A stretch of 38,741 nucleotides of DNA from an uncultured Akkermansia sp. (GTDB lineage Bacteria; Verrucomicrobiota; Verrucomicrobiia; Verrucomicrobiales; Akkermansiaceae), in assembly GCA_904501975.1 (NCBI GenBank), contig CAJGCZ010000020.1, positions 1 to 38,741 on the forward strand, read 5' to 3'. The position numbers and the translations under genes are program-made. Under the pieces are notes generated by a model. That model worked only from the letters and a program-made list of their open reading frames with translations. It had not been told where the DNA came from and ran no database searches. Below, one piece after another: positions 17,282 through 25,574 of the stretch (position 1 is its first letter; each line of letters begins with the position of its first letter).

Positions 17282-17308
17282 CCAGCCATCCCCCCCATTC
17301 TGCACACG

Positions 17309-18073
17309 ATGTACATGGCCCACGAGCGCCGGCAATACATCATCCGCCTGTTGGAGCAGCGCGGCAGCATTCGCTCCGCGGCCTTAGCCCAAGAACTGGG
17401 GGTGACGGATGAAACCATCCGCACCGACTTTGTAGCCTTGCAAAAAAAAGGCCTGCTCAAGCGTGTACACGGCGGGGCAGAATACATTGTGCCCACCCAA
17501 ACCGCAGGGGCTACGGCAGATGCCGGGGCAGAATCCGCCATGGCGGCCCTGGTAGCAGCCCACATTCCTGCCGGGGCCTGCATTTATGCCGATGCCTGCC
17601 ACTTTACCCGCGTGCTGGCAGCGCAACTGGCGGACAAACCTTGCACCTTCATCACCCCTTCTCTGCAATTATCGCTCCATTTGGCACCCAAGGTGTTACC
17701 GCACACCGTTATTTGCACCGGCGGCGAGGTGGATAAAGAGTGCAAGCTGTGCTGTGGGGAGCAGGCGGAGCAAGCTCTGCTGCATGCGCGCCCGCAATTT
17801 GCCGTGCTACGCCCGGCCGGGCTCTCCCCCACGCAAGCCTTCTATGCCCACTCGCAGCAGGCTCGTTGGGCTACCCTCGCCACAGCATGCGCCTCGCAAT
17901 GCTTGGTGGCGGTGCCGGCAGCCCTGCTCTCTGTTACCACACCGCATGCTGTGCAGCTTCCGCCCTATCAGCTGGTGACAGAGGATAACCTGCCTCCGGA
18001 GTTCGACTCCGTACCCACGCAAACCATCCCCTACATTTCGGCAGAATCTCTTCTGCCCACCGACCTGTATTAA
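17309..18073 (+). CDS. DeoR-family transcriptional regulator (divergent sensor domain)
   Basis: 254 residues. The N-terminal DeoR helix-turn-helix is clear: ERRQYIIRLLEQRGSIRSA, then ALAQELGVTDETIRTD, then LQKKGLLKRVHGGAEY (residues about 5-58). The C-terminal half has the outline of the DeoRC sugar-phosphate sensor (ACIYADACHFTRVLAAQL in place of the usual D-x-GTT loop; VICTGGEVDKE), but the usual phosphate-binding GT(T/S) is replaced by ADACHFT. It may bind another ligand or none. Position at the end of the leu cluster makes autoregulation or control of a nearby gene possible but unproven. MAHERRQ, two codons on, is an alternative start. Confidence 0.85.
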   Translation: MYMAHERRQYIIRLLEQRGSIRSAALAQELGVTDETIRTDFVALQKKGLLKRVHGGAEYIVPTQTAGATADAGAESAMAALVAAHIPAGACIYADACHFTRVLAAQLADKPCTFITPSLQLSLHLAPKVLPHTVICTGGEVDKECKLCCGEQAEQALLHARPQFAVLRPAGLSPTQAFYAHSQQARWATLATACASQCLVAVPAALLSVTTPHAVQLPPYQLVTEDNLPPEFDSVPTQTIPYISAESLLPTDLY

Positions 18074-18114
18074 TACCCCGCCCCCAAACAAACGCAACAC
18101 GAGGGTAAACAAAT

Positions 18115-18150
18115 GGCGCACCGAGCATAAAGCCGGGTGCGCCGTCATTT
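18115..18150. terminator. Bidirectional terminator
   Basis: GGCGCACC (18115-18122) pairs with GGTGCGCC (18136-18143), followed by TCATTTTGTTG on + and by ATTTGTTT on -. It sits between the converging regulator gene and the small lipoprotein gene. Confidence 0.8.
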
Positions 18151-18168
18151 TGTTGTAAACAAAAAGAT

Positions 18169-18291
18169 TTACTTGCCGGTTACAACGGGGGGAACATCCA
18201 TGGGAGGAGTGGTGTCACCCTGCTGGGTCTGCTGCTGCTGGCAGGATACGAGAGCAGCGGCGGCGATGGCGAGAACTGCGATGGTCTTCAT
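18169..18291 (-). CDS. Small lipoprotein (40 aa)
   Basis: A 40-residue frame missed by longer-ORF filters. MKTIAVLAIAAAALVSC is a lipoprotein signal peptide with lipobox LVSC. The mature part would be only 24 residues, very Gln-rich (QQQQTQQ), then GDTTPPMDVPPVVTGK. It has its own promoter-like sequence upstream and ends at the shared terminator. It resembles entericidin-like short lipoproteins in size only; no family is claimed. Such short lipoproteins can be abundant envelope components. Confidence 0.7.
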   Translation of the reverse strand: MKTIAVLAIAAAALVSCQQQQTQQGDTTPPMDVPPVVTGK

Positions 18292-18354
18292 AGCTGATAC
18301 TGATGTGGTTTAGAGTTATTAGATTACCTCACCATGAGGCTTTCTTCATCTCTA

Positions 18355-18382
18355 AGATTACTTTATTTTTTTTGAATTTCAA
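18355..18382 (-). promoter_or_regulatory. Promoter of the small lipoprotein
   Basis: On the minus strand TTGAAA (18382-18377), 16 nt, TAATCT (18360-18355), within very A/T-rich DNA. The leader is about 57 nt to the ATG at 18291. Confidence 0.4.
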
Positions 18383-18490
18383 GTAAAAAATTAACTTTTC
18401 TTAAAAAAATAGCCAAAAATCCGCTCCGGAAGCGTCTTTCAGCGCCGTTAAGTACGCTAAATGATGCAAAACAGGCATTTTAATGCTGTT

Positions 18491-18523
18491 ATTTGTAAGC
18501 GACGGCAAGCGGCACTTACAAAT
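18491..18523. repeat. Hairpin downstream of the permease gene
   Basis: A perfect 9-bp inverted repeat ATTTGTAAG / CTTACAAAT (18491-18499, 18515-18523) lies 20 nt after the permease stop on the minus strand. It has no T-run, so it may be a processing or stabilising hairpin rather than a classic terminator. A second hairpin, AACA(G)GCATT/AATGCTGTT, lies next to it at about 18470-18491. Confidence 0.45.
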
Positions 18524-18542
18524 GAGCACGGCGCGCTTCACC

Positions 18543-19829
18543 TCACTCTGCGGCGTGTTTATCGGTAAGGGGCTCCCAGACGTAGCGTTTGAAAATCACC
18601 TTAATAGCAGAGGTAAGCGGAACAGCCACCAAGGCACCCAGCACACCGCCGAACACCAAACTCCAGAACAGCACGGAGAACATCACCGTCATGTCGTGCA
18701 TCTTCATGTTCTTGCCCACAATTTTGGGCTGCAACACCCAGCTATCCAACTGGCTGACGGAGAGGAACACGCAGGCCACGGCAATCACCATGCCCACATC
18801 GTTCCATGTAAACCAAGCCACCAACATGGCGGGTATGCTCGTGGCAATCATGCCAATGTAGGGGATAATGCCCAACACGGCCACAGCCGCCGCAATAGTA
18901 AGCGCATAGGGCAGCCCCAAGCAGGCCAAGGCAATGCCCAGAATGAACGCATCTATCAAGCTCACCAACAACTGCCCGCGCACAAAGGCGACCAGGTTTT
19001 GATTAATTTCGCTGAGGGTGGCCACGATTTCATCTTTCAAGCGAGAGTTGCGCAGCGGCAGCACCTTATCCCAGTTCTTGGCAATGGGCTCGGACTCCAG
19101 CATGAAATAAAACAGGAACACCGGTATGATAATGGCGCCGATAACTGAGTACACCATACCAAAGAGGAAACGCCCGCCCGCAGTCAACCACTGGGCACCC
19201 TTCTTCACCAAATAGCCGGAGTGGTGATCCATCACCACGCGCAACTTCTGCCCGTAGGTTACTTCCTCCTCTGCCACGGCGGCTACGGCATCCGGCGTGG
19301 CTACAACCACAGCTGCTGCGGAGTCCTCTGCCACCGAGGGGTCTGCTCCCTCTGCCGGAGTCGGCGCGACGCTCTTATCCTCGGAGCAGGCTTGGCGGTA
19401 CAAGAGGTCCACCACCTGCTGCACGTAGCGGTCTTCATTAATCAGCTTTTTGGTGGTTGATACAATATTGTCGGCAATATGAGAGCGATTATCGTACAGC
19501 TCATTAGATTGCTTCACCAGCGGCGGCACAATGCAAAAGAACAAGCCGGTAAGCAAGGAAAAAGCGCCGAACATGACAATAAGCACCGCCCAAATTCGCT
19601 TGCCCACCTTGCGCTGAATGCGCCCCACAATGGGATTGAGCAGGTAAGCCAAAATACCGGCTATCAGCACCGGTAGCAGCACGGCCTCTAACGCCACAAA
19701 CAGCTTGATGAGCCCGTAGGCGCATCCGCAGGCCAACACCACAACAAAGAGCAAGCTCAGCAGCGTGAGGGCAAGCCAAATAACACGTTTTTGCAATACG
19801 GTAGGATATTGTTTTTCTCCGGGGCTCAT
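18543..19829 (-). CDS. AI-2E/PerM-family inner-membrane permease
   Basis: 428 residues from the ATG at 19829 (MSPGEKQYPTVLQKR). The frame is open 17 codons further, but those would cover the promoter. The family layout is visible: two N-terminal transmembrane helices (WLALTLLSLLFVVVLACG; VLLPVLIAGILAYLLNPIV), then one near VLIVMFGAFSLLTGLFFCIVPP, a soluble middle, and a C-terminal cluster including PVFLFYFMLES, GQLLVSLIDAFILGIALACLGLPYAL and LGIIPYIGMIATSIPAML. The last matches the conserved PxxG/IPxxG region. The middle contains a low-complexity Ala/Glu/Val insertion (about 165-205). Family members export AI-2 or act as Na+/H+ antiporters; the substrate cannot be told here. Confidence 0.9.
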   Translation of the reverse strand: MSPGEKQYPTVLQKRVIWLALTLLSLLFVVVLACGCAYGLIKLFVALEAVLLPVLIAGILAYLLNPIVGRIQRKVGKRIWAVLIVMFGAFSLLTGLFFCIVPPLVKQSNELYDNRSHIADNIVSTTKKLINEDRYVQQVVDLLYRQACSEDKSVAPTPAEGADPSVAEDSAAAVVVATPDAVAAVAEEEVTYGQKLRVVMDHHSGYLVKKGAQWLTAGGRFLFGMVYSVIGAIIIPVFLFYFMLESEPIAKNWDKVLPLRNSRLKDEIVATLSEINQNLVAFVRGQLLVSLIDAFILGIALACLGLPYALTIAAAVAVLGIIPYIGMIATSIPAMLVAWFTWNDVGMVIAVACVFLSVSQLDSWVLQPKIVGKNMKMHDMTVMFSVLFWSLVFGGVLGALVAVPLTSAIKVIFKRYVWEPLTDKHAAE

Positions 19830-19836
19830 GCCGGGT

Positions 19837-19864
19837 ATTATACGCGCATTCAACATGTTTGCAA
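19837..19864 (-). promoter_or_regulatory. Leaderless-type promoter of the permease gene
   Basis: On the minus strand TTGCAA (19864-19859), 16 nt, TATAAT (19842-19837), then exactly 7 nt to the ATG at 19829. The predicted transcript starts at or within a base of the start codon. Confidence 0.6.
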
Positions 19865-19997
19865 GCAGAATAACGAGCAAGCCCGCCCTCAGAGGGGAGT
19901 TTTTTGCCTGAGCGGCCGGAAATCCGCAGCAATTAACGCATTAAGCCCCAACTTTGGGCTTTTCTGCGGCCGTTTTTGTTGCTATACTTTCTGCGTT

Positions 19998-21353
19998 ATG
20001 GTATACAGAGTCAGCAAAGTAGGCAACAGCACGACCACAAAAACCGTTCTCATCAGCTTTTTCTCCAAGTGGGTTACCTATGCACTGATATTCTACATTA
20101 TCTGCAGTATCGACGACCAATCGCCTGCGGCTCCGTACATGTGGTGGTGGATGCTTGGCTTGGCAATTCCTGCCGCCATCGTGGCAGCCGTGCATGCTCG
20201 CCGCCTTCGACAAAATACCAAATCATACGAAAACACCTTTTATACGCTCACCGATGGCGGCGTGCTGATTGAGAGCGACTCCGGAGCCACTGCTGCCTAC
20301 ATTGCGTGGGACGAAATCACCATGGCTCGCCGTGTGCTCAACCACACCATTTACTTGGAGCACAGCAGCGGCAAGGGGCTCAACTGCCTGCTGGAAGGGC
20401 TGCCCGAAGAGCGCATTGCCGAGTTTGCCGCCTTTGCGGAGGAACACGCCGGCACTACTCCTGCCCCCTCGCAGCTCACCCCTCCCCCGGCAGAGCTCGC
20501 CGAGACCACGCCCCTCACCTTCAGCGCCACCCCGGAGCAACGCCAAGTGTTGGCAGATACCAGGGTTCTGCTGCAAGCTCCGGCATGGGTATGGACTTGG
20601 CTGCGCCCCGTCCTTCTGCTGCTTTGGGGTATCGTTCTGCTGGCAGCCTCTTACGAAGCCACCTACCTTTACATGTTGATTGTGGGCTTCATTGTGTGGC
20701 GCGCGGCCAACAAGTTGCGGCACCCCGGCGGCGCGGCAGAAAACCTGCGCCACATACGCCCGGCACAGTGCTATGTGCTCCATAACAAATTGCTTTTTAT
20801 CTCCGAGAACTCAAACTCGTGGCTCATGAGCAGCCAAGCACAGCCCCGCACCGTTTATAACGTGCCGCACGGGGTGTGCATTGAAAATAAAGACGGCGTG
20901 ATTATGGTTGACCCCGCACAAACGCTGCCGCCCCACATGAACACATGCTCCAAACAGCTTCCCAAGCGCTTGCCTAGCAAGGCCATAAGTGTTCTGCTGG
21001 GCGCTATTCTTTTGGGGGCTGTTTGGTGCTTCACCCAAAGCAACACATGGCGCTTGCACCAACTGCTTCAACAGGAGGAGATTGATATTCCGGAGGCCTT
21101 GAGCTTGGCGGAATTGCCCCGGTCTACAAAAGTAACACGCGCCGGCGCCCACACGGCGGATGAGTCTGTGAGCATTCTCTACCACACCGGCTCCGAGCAG
21201 TCAACGTATGCCGCTTTCTTGTACTTTGAGCTGGAGGACGCCGATTGTATTGCCTGCTTCAACCAATACGGCGAGCTCGTTACCCGCGAAACCATCCCTA
21301 ACCATAGCGAGGGCGATGCCGAGGAATACGAAGAAGAAGAGCAACAGGAGTAG
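19998..21353 (+). CDS. Multi-pass membrane protein with YcxB-like domain
   Basis: 451 residues from the ATG at 19998, which has TATACT (19983-19988) nine bases upstream. Two N-terminal helices (about 18-38, 51-72) precede a soluble stretch (SYENTFYTLTDGGVLIES ... AAYIAWDEITMARRVLNHTIYLEHSS) that resembles the YcxB C-terminal/PH-like fold. A second helix pair (about 195-240) is followed by a second, weaker copy of the same kind of domain (RPAQCYVLHNKLLFISENSN ... YNVPHGVCIENKDGVIMV). A fifth helix (about 335-352) leads to a soluble tail ending in a very acidic run (EYEEEEQQE). The two helix-pair-plus-domain halves suggest an internal duplication. YcxB assignment is from pattern only; function unknown. 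Confidence 0.75.
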   Translation: MVYRVSKVGNSTTTKTVLISFFSKWVTYALIFYIICSIDDQSPAAPYMWWWMLGLAIPAAIVAAVHARRLRQNTKSYENTFYTLTDGGVLIESDSGATAAYIAWDEITMARRVLNHTIYLEHSSGKGLNCLLEGLPEERIAEFAAFAEEHAGTTPAPSQLTPPPAELAETTPLTFSATPEQRQVLADTRVLLQAPAWVWTWLRPVLLLLWGIVLLAASYEATYLYMLIVGFIVWRAANKLRHPGGAAENLRHIRPAQCYVLHNKLLFISENSNSWLMSSQAQPRTVYNVPHGVCIENKDGVIMVDPAQTLPPHMNTCSKQLPKRLPSKAISVLLGAILLGAVWCFTQSNTWRLHQLLQQEEIDIPEALSLAELPRSTKVTRAGAHTADESVSILYHTGSEQSTYAAFLYFELEDADCIACFNQYGELVTRETIPNHSEGDAEEYEEEEQQE

Positions 21354-21460
21354 CACTTTGCCCTGCGCATAGCTGAGCCGGCCCGCATTTTTTTGCAATC
21401 CTTTTCGCGGATGCAGCGTTGAGCGGCATTATCATTGATGAAGACACCACAGTGCATACC

Positions 21461-22150
21461 ATGAACCACCGCATCTCCATCACCGCTCTGGCCGCCGTCT
21501 CGCTGCTTGCCTCGTGTAGCTACTGCTGGCCCTCCCTGCATACGGCAGAGGCCGTGCTCCACTGCGACAAGCAAGTGGTGGTACGGATACCTGAAACTCT
21601 TAACACCAAATACCGCTACAAGGGAAAGGATTGGTACCCCATCAAGCTGGCTTATGCCACCGATAAGGGTAAAAACATCTATCGCCGTGGGGATGGTGCA
21701 GGCTGGTGCCCCGAAGACAACTCCGAACGCTACCAAATACAGCAAGAGACCGTGCGCACTTGCATGGTTCCGGCAGAAACCCGAAACTATCCCCATGATT
21801 ATTCTTTACGGGTACTGCGTTTTGACCTTGCTATGGCCGAAAAAGATTTCCCCTTTCGCCATGCTAAGCGCCTTAACATAGCAAAGGAAGAGCAACTCCC
21901 GCGAGATACCATCAAGGGGGGCTTCAGCATACCCTATAGCGAAATTACCACCCCCGTTGCCGGCATGCCGATAACGGAGGCAGCCCCCCAACCCACCACC
22001 GGGCAACATCTGGCCGCCGTTCCGCTGGAGGTGTTCGACACCACGGCAACCATCGCGCTGTGCACCGCAGAGCAGGCCGCCATTCTTGCCATTCTGCCGG
22101 TGGCAGCCGTATGCAATGTTGTTGGCAAAATTGCCGAGTGTTTTCGATGA
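21461..22150 (+). CDS. Predicted lipoprotein of unknown function
   Basis: 229 residues from the ATG at 21461, chosen because MNHRISITALAAVSLLASC is a lipoprotein signal with lipobox LASC; the frame is open upstream only through a TTG. The mature part is soluble, with several cysteines (HCDKQ, GWCPED, RTCMVP) and a basic middle. A hydrophobic C-terminal stretch (ATIALCTAEQAAILAILPVAAVCNVVGKI) could be a second membrane contact. No family recognised. Confidence 0.7.
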   Translation: MNHRISITALAAVSLLASCSYCWPSLHTAEAVLHCDKQVVVRIPETLNTKYRYKGKDWYPIKLAYATDKGKNIYRRGDGAGWCPEDNSERYQIQQETVRTCMVPAETRNYPHDYSLRVLRFDLAMAEKDFPFRHAKRLNIAKEEQLPRDTIKGGFSIPYSEITTPVAGMPITEAAPQPTTGQHLAAVPLEVFDTTATIALCTAEQAAILAILPVAAVCNVVGKIAECFR

Positions 22151-22212
22151 GGCGGCCGCTATCAACATTATGATTGAACAAACACAGCCCCTAAAGAGTC
22201 TATAAGATAGAT

Positions 22213-22689
22213 ATGCAACGCCGAAAGAACCAGCTGCCGTGGGATTCCATTCTGTTCATTGTGCTCGTAGGGCTCTGTGTGGTATCTATTGTGGTAGCGG
22301 CCCTCACCCAAGAAGAGCAAGTGGGCGAGCTAACGTGGATTAAGTTTCCGCACACGTCTGCCACTCCCCTCATCCAGCGTGTGAGCTACAAGGGTGAAAA
22401 CATCTATACCGGCATCATGTCCCCTGCTATCGATATTAACCTGAACTACCAAAACCTGTTAATCATAGACACTTATGAAGGGCGCAAAACCTACTATGAT
22501 TTGGAGCAGGAGAAAATACTGGATAACACCAGCGTGAATTGGGAGGAGTATTATACATTCTCATCCGGGAATGATGACCGCTACATCACCAATATTGACA
22601 GCGTGTATTTTAAGACCGAATGGCAGGAGCGTCTCCTCTCCCACCAAAAACGCAACAATCCCCAACAAGATAAAGAATATGACCGCTAA
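22213..22689 (+). CDS. Single-pass membrane protein of unknown function
   Basis: 158 residues. One N-terminal helix (about 12-31, SILFIVLVGLCVVSIVVAAL) is followed by an exported domain rich in Tyr and Asn. TATAAG at 22201-22206 lies six bases before the ATG; a matching -35 (TTGAAC at 22174) would be 21 nt away, longer than ideal. YKGENIYTGIMSP echoes the KGKNIYRRGDG stretch of the upstream lipoprotein, hinting at distant relation. The last codons overlap the next start by 11 nt. Confidence 0.7.
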   Translation: MQRRKNQLPWDSILFIVLVGLCVVSIVVAALTQEEQVGELTWIKFPHTSATPLIQRVSYKGENIYTGIMSPAIDINLNYQNLLIIDTYEGRKTYYDLEQEKILDNTSVNWEEYYTFSSGNDDRYITNIDSVYFKTEWQERLLSHQKRNNPQQDKEYDR

Positions 22690-23581
22690 ACAGATACTAC
22701 AACAACTTCTCTTAAGCGCATGCAGTTGCGCCATGCTTGCCACTTGCCCTGCTTTGGAGGTGGCAGAAAAGCATTTAGACACCCTGTTGCAAAACAGTCG
22801 CAGTGGCACTGCTGATTCGATTCTCGTCTATCGCATGCAGGCTCACTATTTGATAAGCAAAGCATTAATACAATACATGCAAGAGGAACAGCCGACAAAA
22901 GTCTCATCAGAGGAATTGCAACACTATTTGCAAGAAAACAGTGGGGAACCCGCGCTCTCCAAGGAAGATGCGCTTAAATCCGACCTTGAGACAGCGTTGC
23001 ATGCCCTGCACTTGGCAGACAACCTTGCTAAGGCTCGTTATACAGCGGGGTTTGCCCCCGTAGATATCCCCTTTGAAACCGGGGCAGAGCTGTACGACGC
23101 CTCCCGTTTATATGCCCAATGGTGCGAGGGAAAGGACGGGCCACCTGTGCCTGAGGGGCTGCTTGAGCTGCACGCCACCATCACCAAAGCAGCTGCTGCC
23201 GCAGGCGATACCGAGCGCCAAATGAAGGCCGATGTGCTCCGTTACCGTTACATAGAATGGGACGCCCACAAGGAACAAACGATTAGAAAGGCCATGGTAG
23301 AGAAGATTGAGCAAAAACTGCGTGCCGGCATGGCCTCGCAATGGGAGCTGCGCGAAGCTAAGCTGGATTTGCAGGAATGCGAGCTTTCTTTGCTCCTCTG
23401 GTCTGAGGACTCCGTTTTAGAAGGATTTAATGCATACGCGGCAGACTCCGCTAAGTACTATGCAGATTTGGAGAAAGCAGCAGCCACGGGCATGCCACAA
23501 GTAGCCACCCCGGAGCGCCTGTTGCGGACCCGCCTGCGTATGCTCAATGCTGCCGCCTTTGCAACCTTATTAGAGGCTTGA
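22679..23581 (+). CDS. Exported helical protein, probable lipoprotein
   Basis: 300 residues from the ATG at 22679, which overlaps the previous gene's stop (ATGACCGCTAA). A signal-like N-terminus MTAKQILQQLLLSAC could be a lipobox (LSAC). The rest is almost entirely helical and Ala/Leu/Glu rich (ALKSDLETALHALHLADNLAKA; QLRE- and EAKLDLQECELSLLL-type segments). The succession of helix pairs (LHATITKAAAAAGDTERQ; EKIEQKLRAGMASQWEL) recalls the periplasmic coiled-coil hairpin of outer-membrane efflux proteins or adaptor hairpins, but no barrel strands are evident. Function not assigned. Confidence 0.65.
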   Translation: MTAKQILQQLLLSACSCAMLATCPALEVAEKHLDTLLQNSRSGTADSILVYRMQAHYLISKALIQYMQEEQPTKVSSEELQHYLQENSGEPALSKEDALKSDLETALHALHLADNLAKARYTAGFAPVDIPFETGAELYDASRLYAQWCEGKDGPPVPEGLLELHATITKAAAAAGDTERQMKADVLRYRYIEWDAHKEQTIRKAMVEKIEQKLRAGMASQWELREAKLDLQECELSLLLWSEDSVLEGFNAYAADSAKYYADLEKAAATGMPQVATPERLLRTRLRMLNAAAFATLLEA

Positions 23582-23639
23582 CATGCCCCGTCCTCAACTG
23601 CTACCATAACAGGCAATATAACAACTTACACAACAGATT

Positions 23640-23933
23640 ATGGGACTTTTTCAATTTCTCGCCTCGTTCGCCATCCGCAAACAACTCATGAAGCACCTGC
23701 GCGCTAATTGCCCGGAAGGTGTGAAAAACGAAATGGAAACTCTGCTGGCCAACAAGAAAGCCTCCTCGCTCATTTTGCAACTCATGATGTCTGCAATGCA
23801 AAGCCGCAGCAAACTCCAAGCCGATGCTGTGACGAGCCTTCCTTTACCCGCAGATATCGGCCAACTTCTGAGCAACACTCCCAAGCTTGTTACCTACCTT
23901 CTCTTAGCCACCCGCATGGCCGGCAAGAAGTAA
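23640..23933 (+). CDS. Small protein of unknown function
   Basis: 97 residues, amphipathic and helical, with Met/Leu-rich middle (SSLILQLMMSAMQSRSKLQA) and a C-terminal hydrophobic run (LVTYLLLATRMAGKK). No signal peptide. Spaced 58 nt from the previous gene and 41 nt from the next. Codon use is like its neighbours. Confidence 0.55.
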   Translation: MGLFQFLASFAIRKQLMKHLRANCPEGVKNEMETLLANKKASSLILQLMMSAMQSRSKLQADAVTSLPLPADIGQLLSNTPKLVTYLLLATRMAGKK

Positions 23934-23974
23934 GCGAACCGGGTAGGCAGCATCACAAATACTTTTACCATCAA

Positions 23975-24655
23975 ATGAACAGCCGTTTTATCTTCCCAAC
24001 TACCCTAGCTGTTGTAATGCTGCTCCAACCTGCCTGCACGTGGTTCGGGCAACCGCCGGAACCAGTTACACCACCGGATTCATTAGAAGCAGAGAGTGTC
24101 ATCTTCTCCGCAGATGGGGAATGTGTATATTTAGACCCTGAAGATTTGCCCCCTACACTAAAGTTGCAAGCCACCCCTGAGGAGATGCACCACTATGCGG
24201 CAAACTCAGATGAGCAAAATCATATCTACACATTCACATACGCTTTGTGTAACGGAGAGGATACCATCGGCATTCTCTCCATCCCCATACAGGAATTACA
24301 AAAAAACAGCAAGATAGCCGGGGTTCGCATGCTACATCCGACCCTTATTCTGAAAAAGAAGTATGCGCGTCTTTCTTTTCATGCAACGGCCTTCAGCCCA
24401 TGGTTGTATAGCAGCGGTGCCTACTATGGGGATATAGATGTGACTATCAAAATACCGCCCCGTGATAGCAACAATGGAACAATCACACATTCGTTCGGTT
24501 TTGCATACGCAAAAGCCCCCAAGGGACGTATTATGATGAAAGACTCAGCATACAATATCCCTTTCTGCTTCCCCGAGGAAGCTCTCAACGGAAACGATGG
24601 ATGGTTTGTCCCCGAACATTCCCTGCAATTTCACAACATAAGAAATAGCGATTAA
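23975..24655 (+). CDS. Predicted lipoprotein of unknown function
   Basis: 226 residues from the ATG at 23975. The N-terminus MNSRFIFPTTLAVVMLLQPAC is a signal peptide ending in a near-canonical lipobox (Q at -3 is unusual). The longer open frame upstream overlaps the preceding gene in another frame and is not supported. The mature part is beta-rich, with DGECVYLDPEDLPPTLKLQ near the start and a tail ending GWFVPEHSLQFHNIRN. No family recognised. Confidence 0.65.
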   Translation: MNSRFIFPTTLAVVMLLQPACTWFGQPPEPVTPPDSLEAESVIFSADGECVYLDPEDLPPTLKLQATPEEMHHYAANSDEQNHIYTFTYALCNGEDTIGILSIPIQELQKNSKIAGVRMLHPTLILKKKYARLSFHATAFSPWLYSSGAYYGDIDVTIKIPPRDSNNGTITHSFGFAYAKAPKGRIMMKDSAYNIPFCFPEEALNGNDGWFVPEHSLQFHNIRNSD

Positions 24656-24690
24656 ACGAGAAGCACCGAACAACACCCCCAACTCATACC

Positions 24691-25221
24691 ATGCAACAAA
24701 CTAGGCTCAACAAAATGATATTTCGCAGCATCCTGACCACCTCTGCCCTCTGCCTTGCAACAGGGCTAATGACAGGGTGTGTTTCTTGTAATGCTTGCTG
24801 GTGGTTGGCGGCTCAGAGCCAACAAAAGGCCTCGTACGCCTATTCCTCTTTTTCCATTCCGGAGGTTGCAGCCATAAGATTTGTGGACAAGCAGGGGCAT
24901 ATTGTCTTAGAGCCCTCGATGAGTCGACCGGAGATTCAGGACTTTGCTGACGATTTGCGGGAGATGGCACGCATCGCCTATTCCGTGGAATTCGCCGGTG
25001 GTAAAATGACCGACCGCGACGAGGCGGATATTGCCCTGTATGCAGACATCATCGATGCAAACGGAGACGTAATTCGGCGCTTTACATTGAAGCAAGTATC
25101 CCTGGCTGTGAGCATCTTCTATTACATGCCCCCATGGAAAATCGCGGGGTATGGAGTACCTCTTGAAATCGGTTTGACCGAGAGCGAGATTTCCTTGTTA
25201 CGCAAGCACGCCGCAAAATAA
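24691..25221 (+). CDS. Predicted lipoprotein of unknown function
   Basis: 176 residues. The signal runs through SILTTSALCLATGLMTGC, lipobox MTGC. The ATG at 24715 (MIFRSILTT) is an equally good start and gives a more typical signal length. The mature domain contains IRFVDKQGHIVLEP and DIIDANGDVIRRFTLKQ, short beta hairpins that may be paired substructures. 17 nt separate it from the next gene. Confidence 0.65.
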   Translation: MQQTRLNKMIFRSILTTSALCLATGLMTGCVSCNACWWLAAQSQQKASYAYSSFSIPEVAAIRFVDKQGHIVLEPSMSRPEIQDFADDLREMARIAYSVEFAGGKMTDRDEADIALYADIIDANGDVIRRFTLKQVSLAVSIFYYMPPWKIAGYGVPLEIGLTESEISLLRKHAAK

Positions 25222-25238
25222 GCTCCACCTCAACAGCT

Positions 25239-25565
25239 ATGTCTCGTTGCTCATACACCGCTTCCATTGCCCCGTTGCTCCTCTTGGTAGCTATTGGTTT
25301 GAGCTCCTGCTCGCAGGAGATAAAGACCTTTTCTATGGCGGAGGCGAGGGAATACGTTACCTCTCCGCAATCCATGTTCCGTGGCATAGACTATTTGGGA
25401 ACCAAAGACGGATTCCATTATTTTGAGTACAAGCGTGAGATGGCTCGAGACTCCCGCTTCCGTATTCCGCAGGGAGAATACTCGCCCAAGTGCACGGTGG
25501 AGTATTCCCCTTGGTTCCCCACCCGAACCGATGTATACGCTGAGTTTACCACCCCGAAAAGCTGA
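25239..25565 (+). CDS. Small predicted lipoprotein
   Basis: 108 residues; signal APLLLLVAIGLSSC with lipobox LSSC. The mature part is about 84 residues with aromatic-rich strands (DGFHYFEYKRE; CTVEYSPWFPTRTDVYAEF). Nine nt upstream of the next gene, so probably cotranscribed. Unknown function. Confidence 0.62.
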   Translation: MSRCSYTASIAPLLLLVAIGLSSCSQEIKTFSMAEAREYVTSPQSMFRGIDYLGTKDGFHYFEYKREMARDSRFRIPQGEYSPKCTVEYSPWFPTRTDVYAEFTTPKS

Positions 25566-25574
25566 TACCCGAGC

